Shown here: in pieces, positions 23,551 through 24,111 of the stretch
Layout of the letters: each line of letters opens with the position of its first letter
Numbering within the stretch: the first letter of the stretch is position 1
Origin: UBA1049 sp964525815
GTDB lineage: Bacteria; Bacillota; Clostridia; Oscillospirales; CAG-382
DNA length: 24,111 bases
Direction of reading: 5' to 3'
NCBI GenBank assembly: GCA_964525815.1
Contig: CAZGJQ010000024.1
Coordinates: forward strand, 1-24,111
Program-made: the position numbers and the translations under genes
Notes under the pieces: generated by a model
What the model saw: the letters and a program-made list of their open reading frames with translations, nothing else
Database searches by the model: none
Told to the model about the DNA's origin: nothing

Positions 23551-24111
23551 TTGAAAACTCAGGTAAAGGTTAAAAAGACCGGAAGGTCTATAATAATAAG
23601 AGCAAAAATATCCGCATTTGTTATAACCGCTTTGTTAATCGCACTTGTTGTTAGGTTAGCAACCCTGCAGATTATTGATGCGAATAATTACAGAAACGAT
23701 GCACTGGAGCAGTATACACATGAGGTAAGCATCAGTGCCAAGAGGGGTACGGTGTATGACCGGAACCAAAAGCTGCTCGCTGTCAGCGCAACCGTTTATA
23801 ATGTATTTGTTTCTCCTAATGAAATAAAGGACGACACCCAAATGCTGTTGATTGCCAACGGATTGTCCGAAATCTTGGGGGTAGACAGAGCGTCCATAAT
23901 TGATAAGTGCCAGAACAGACGCAGCAAATATCAGATTATTAAAAAAGCGGTTGAGGATGTTGAGGAGAGCCTGGTCAGAACCTTTGTCGCCGAAAACGAG
24001 CTGGGCAGAATAGTTCATCTCGAAGAAACCACAAAGCGTTATTATCCGTACAGTACATTAGCCTGCCATATTCTCGGTTTTGTGGGAGACGACAATAACG
24101 GACTTGCGGGT
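23551..24111 (+). CDS. Class B penicillin-binding protein (FtsI/SpoVD/PBP2 type), 3' partial
   Basis: 187 codons are visible and the frame runs off the window end. A basic N-terminus (KTQVKVKKTGRS), a membrane helix about 18-39, and the start of the PBP dimerisation domain: SAKRGTVYDRNQKLLAVS matches the family motif RG-x-x-x-DRN-x-x-x-LA, and YPYSTLACHILGFVGDDNNG matches its second conserved block. The transpeptidase domain lies beyond the window, so FtsI and SpoVD cannot be told apart. It builds septal or spore cortex peptidoglycan at the membrane. TTG at 23551 is chosen over the in-frame TTG at 23533 because AAGGGA at 23536-23541 lies 9 bp upstream. Confidence 0.9.
   Translation, partial: MKTQVKVKKTGRSIIIRAKISAFVITALLIALVVRLATLQIIDANNYRNDALEQYTHEVSISAKRGTVYDRNQKLLAVSATVYNVFVSPNEIKDDTQMLLIANGLSEILGVDRASIIDKCQNRRSKYQIIKKAVEDVEESLVRTFVAENELGRIVHLEETTKRYYPYSTLACHILGFVGDDNNGLAG

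Noticed and set aside
1..24111. CRISPR arrays, tRNA/rRNA genes, IS elements or prophage genes
   Set aside because: Looked for repeats with regular spacers, cloverleaf-like segments and transposase or integrase motifs; none seen.

Overview
The window looks like a chromosomal segment of a low-to-moderate-GC Firmicute, most likely a gut-type clostridium (Oscillospiraceae/Ruminococcaceae-like; this placement is inference). The reasons are near-consensus sigma-A promoters, AGGAGG-type ribosome binding sites with frequent TTG/GTG starts, a Firmicute-style mraZ-rsmH-ftsL-PBP cluster, dockerin modules, and two drug-exporter pairs of the BmrCD/TM287-288 type.

Layout. (1) 1-7972: two tandem heterodimeric ABC exporter pairs. 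The first gene is cut by the window start. The second pair is led by a MarR-family regulator whose promoter carries a perfect 19-bp palindrome overlapping the -10. In each pair the first subunit carries the degenerate ATPase residues (Asp for the Walker B Glu, Gln for the H-loop His) and the second carries a non-canonical signature (ISKGQ or ISQGQ). The first subunit of pair two has a large extracellular insertion. Its partner is interrupted by a one-base frameshift near 7102. (2) 7998-9660: a stand-alone, sequence-divergent ClpP, then an AEC-family permease. (3) 9692-19875: a cell-surface cluster. It holds a secreted GH73 glucosaminidase with SH3, Big_2 and dockerin modules; two tandemly duplicated, membrane-anchored discoidin-like proteins with acidic stalks; and two DUF4855 proteins that also begin with a discoidin-like domain. 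One DUF4855 protein ends in a membrane anchor and the other in a dockerin. Between the two DUF4855 genes lies a divergent MntR-like regulator / cation diffusion facilitator pair around a perfect palindrome. (4) 19897-20706: ribosomal protein L25/Ctc on the minus strand. (5) 21058-24111: start of the division and cell-wall (dcw) cluster: mraZ with a promoter and three 10-bp-phased MraZ boxes, rsmH, ftsL, an unexplained structured 290-bp gap, and the start of a class B PBP cut by the window end.

How the genes fit together. The exporter block is a drug or peptide efflux module with local MarR control. Four different proteins in the surface cluster carry the same type of discoidin-like binding domain, and two carry dockerins with one intact calcium loop. 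This suggests an extracytoplasmic glycan-binding/hydrolysis system with alternative ways of attachment (membrane anchor versus dockerin). No cohesin partner is visible in the window. The surface system is the most likely place for undescribed biology. The rest is recognisable household or efflux function with some odd details.
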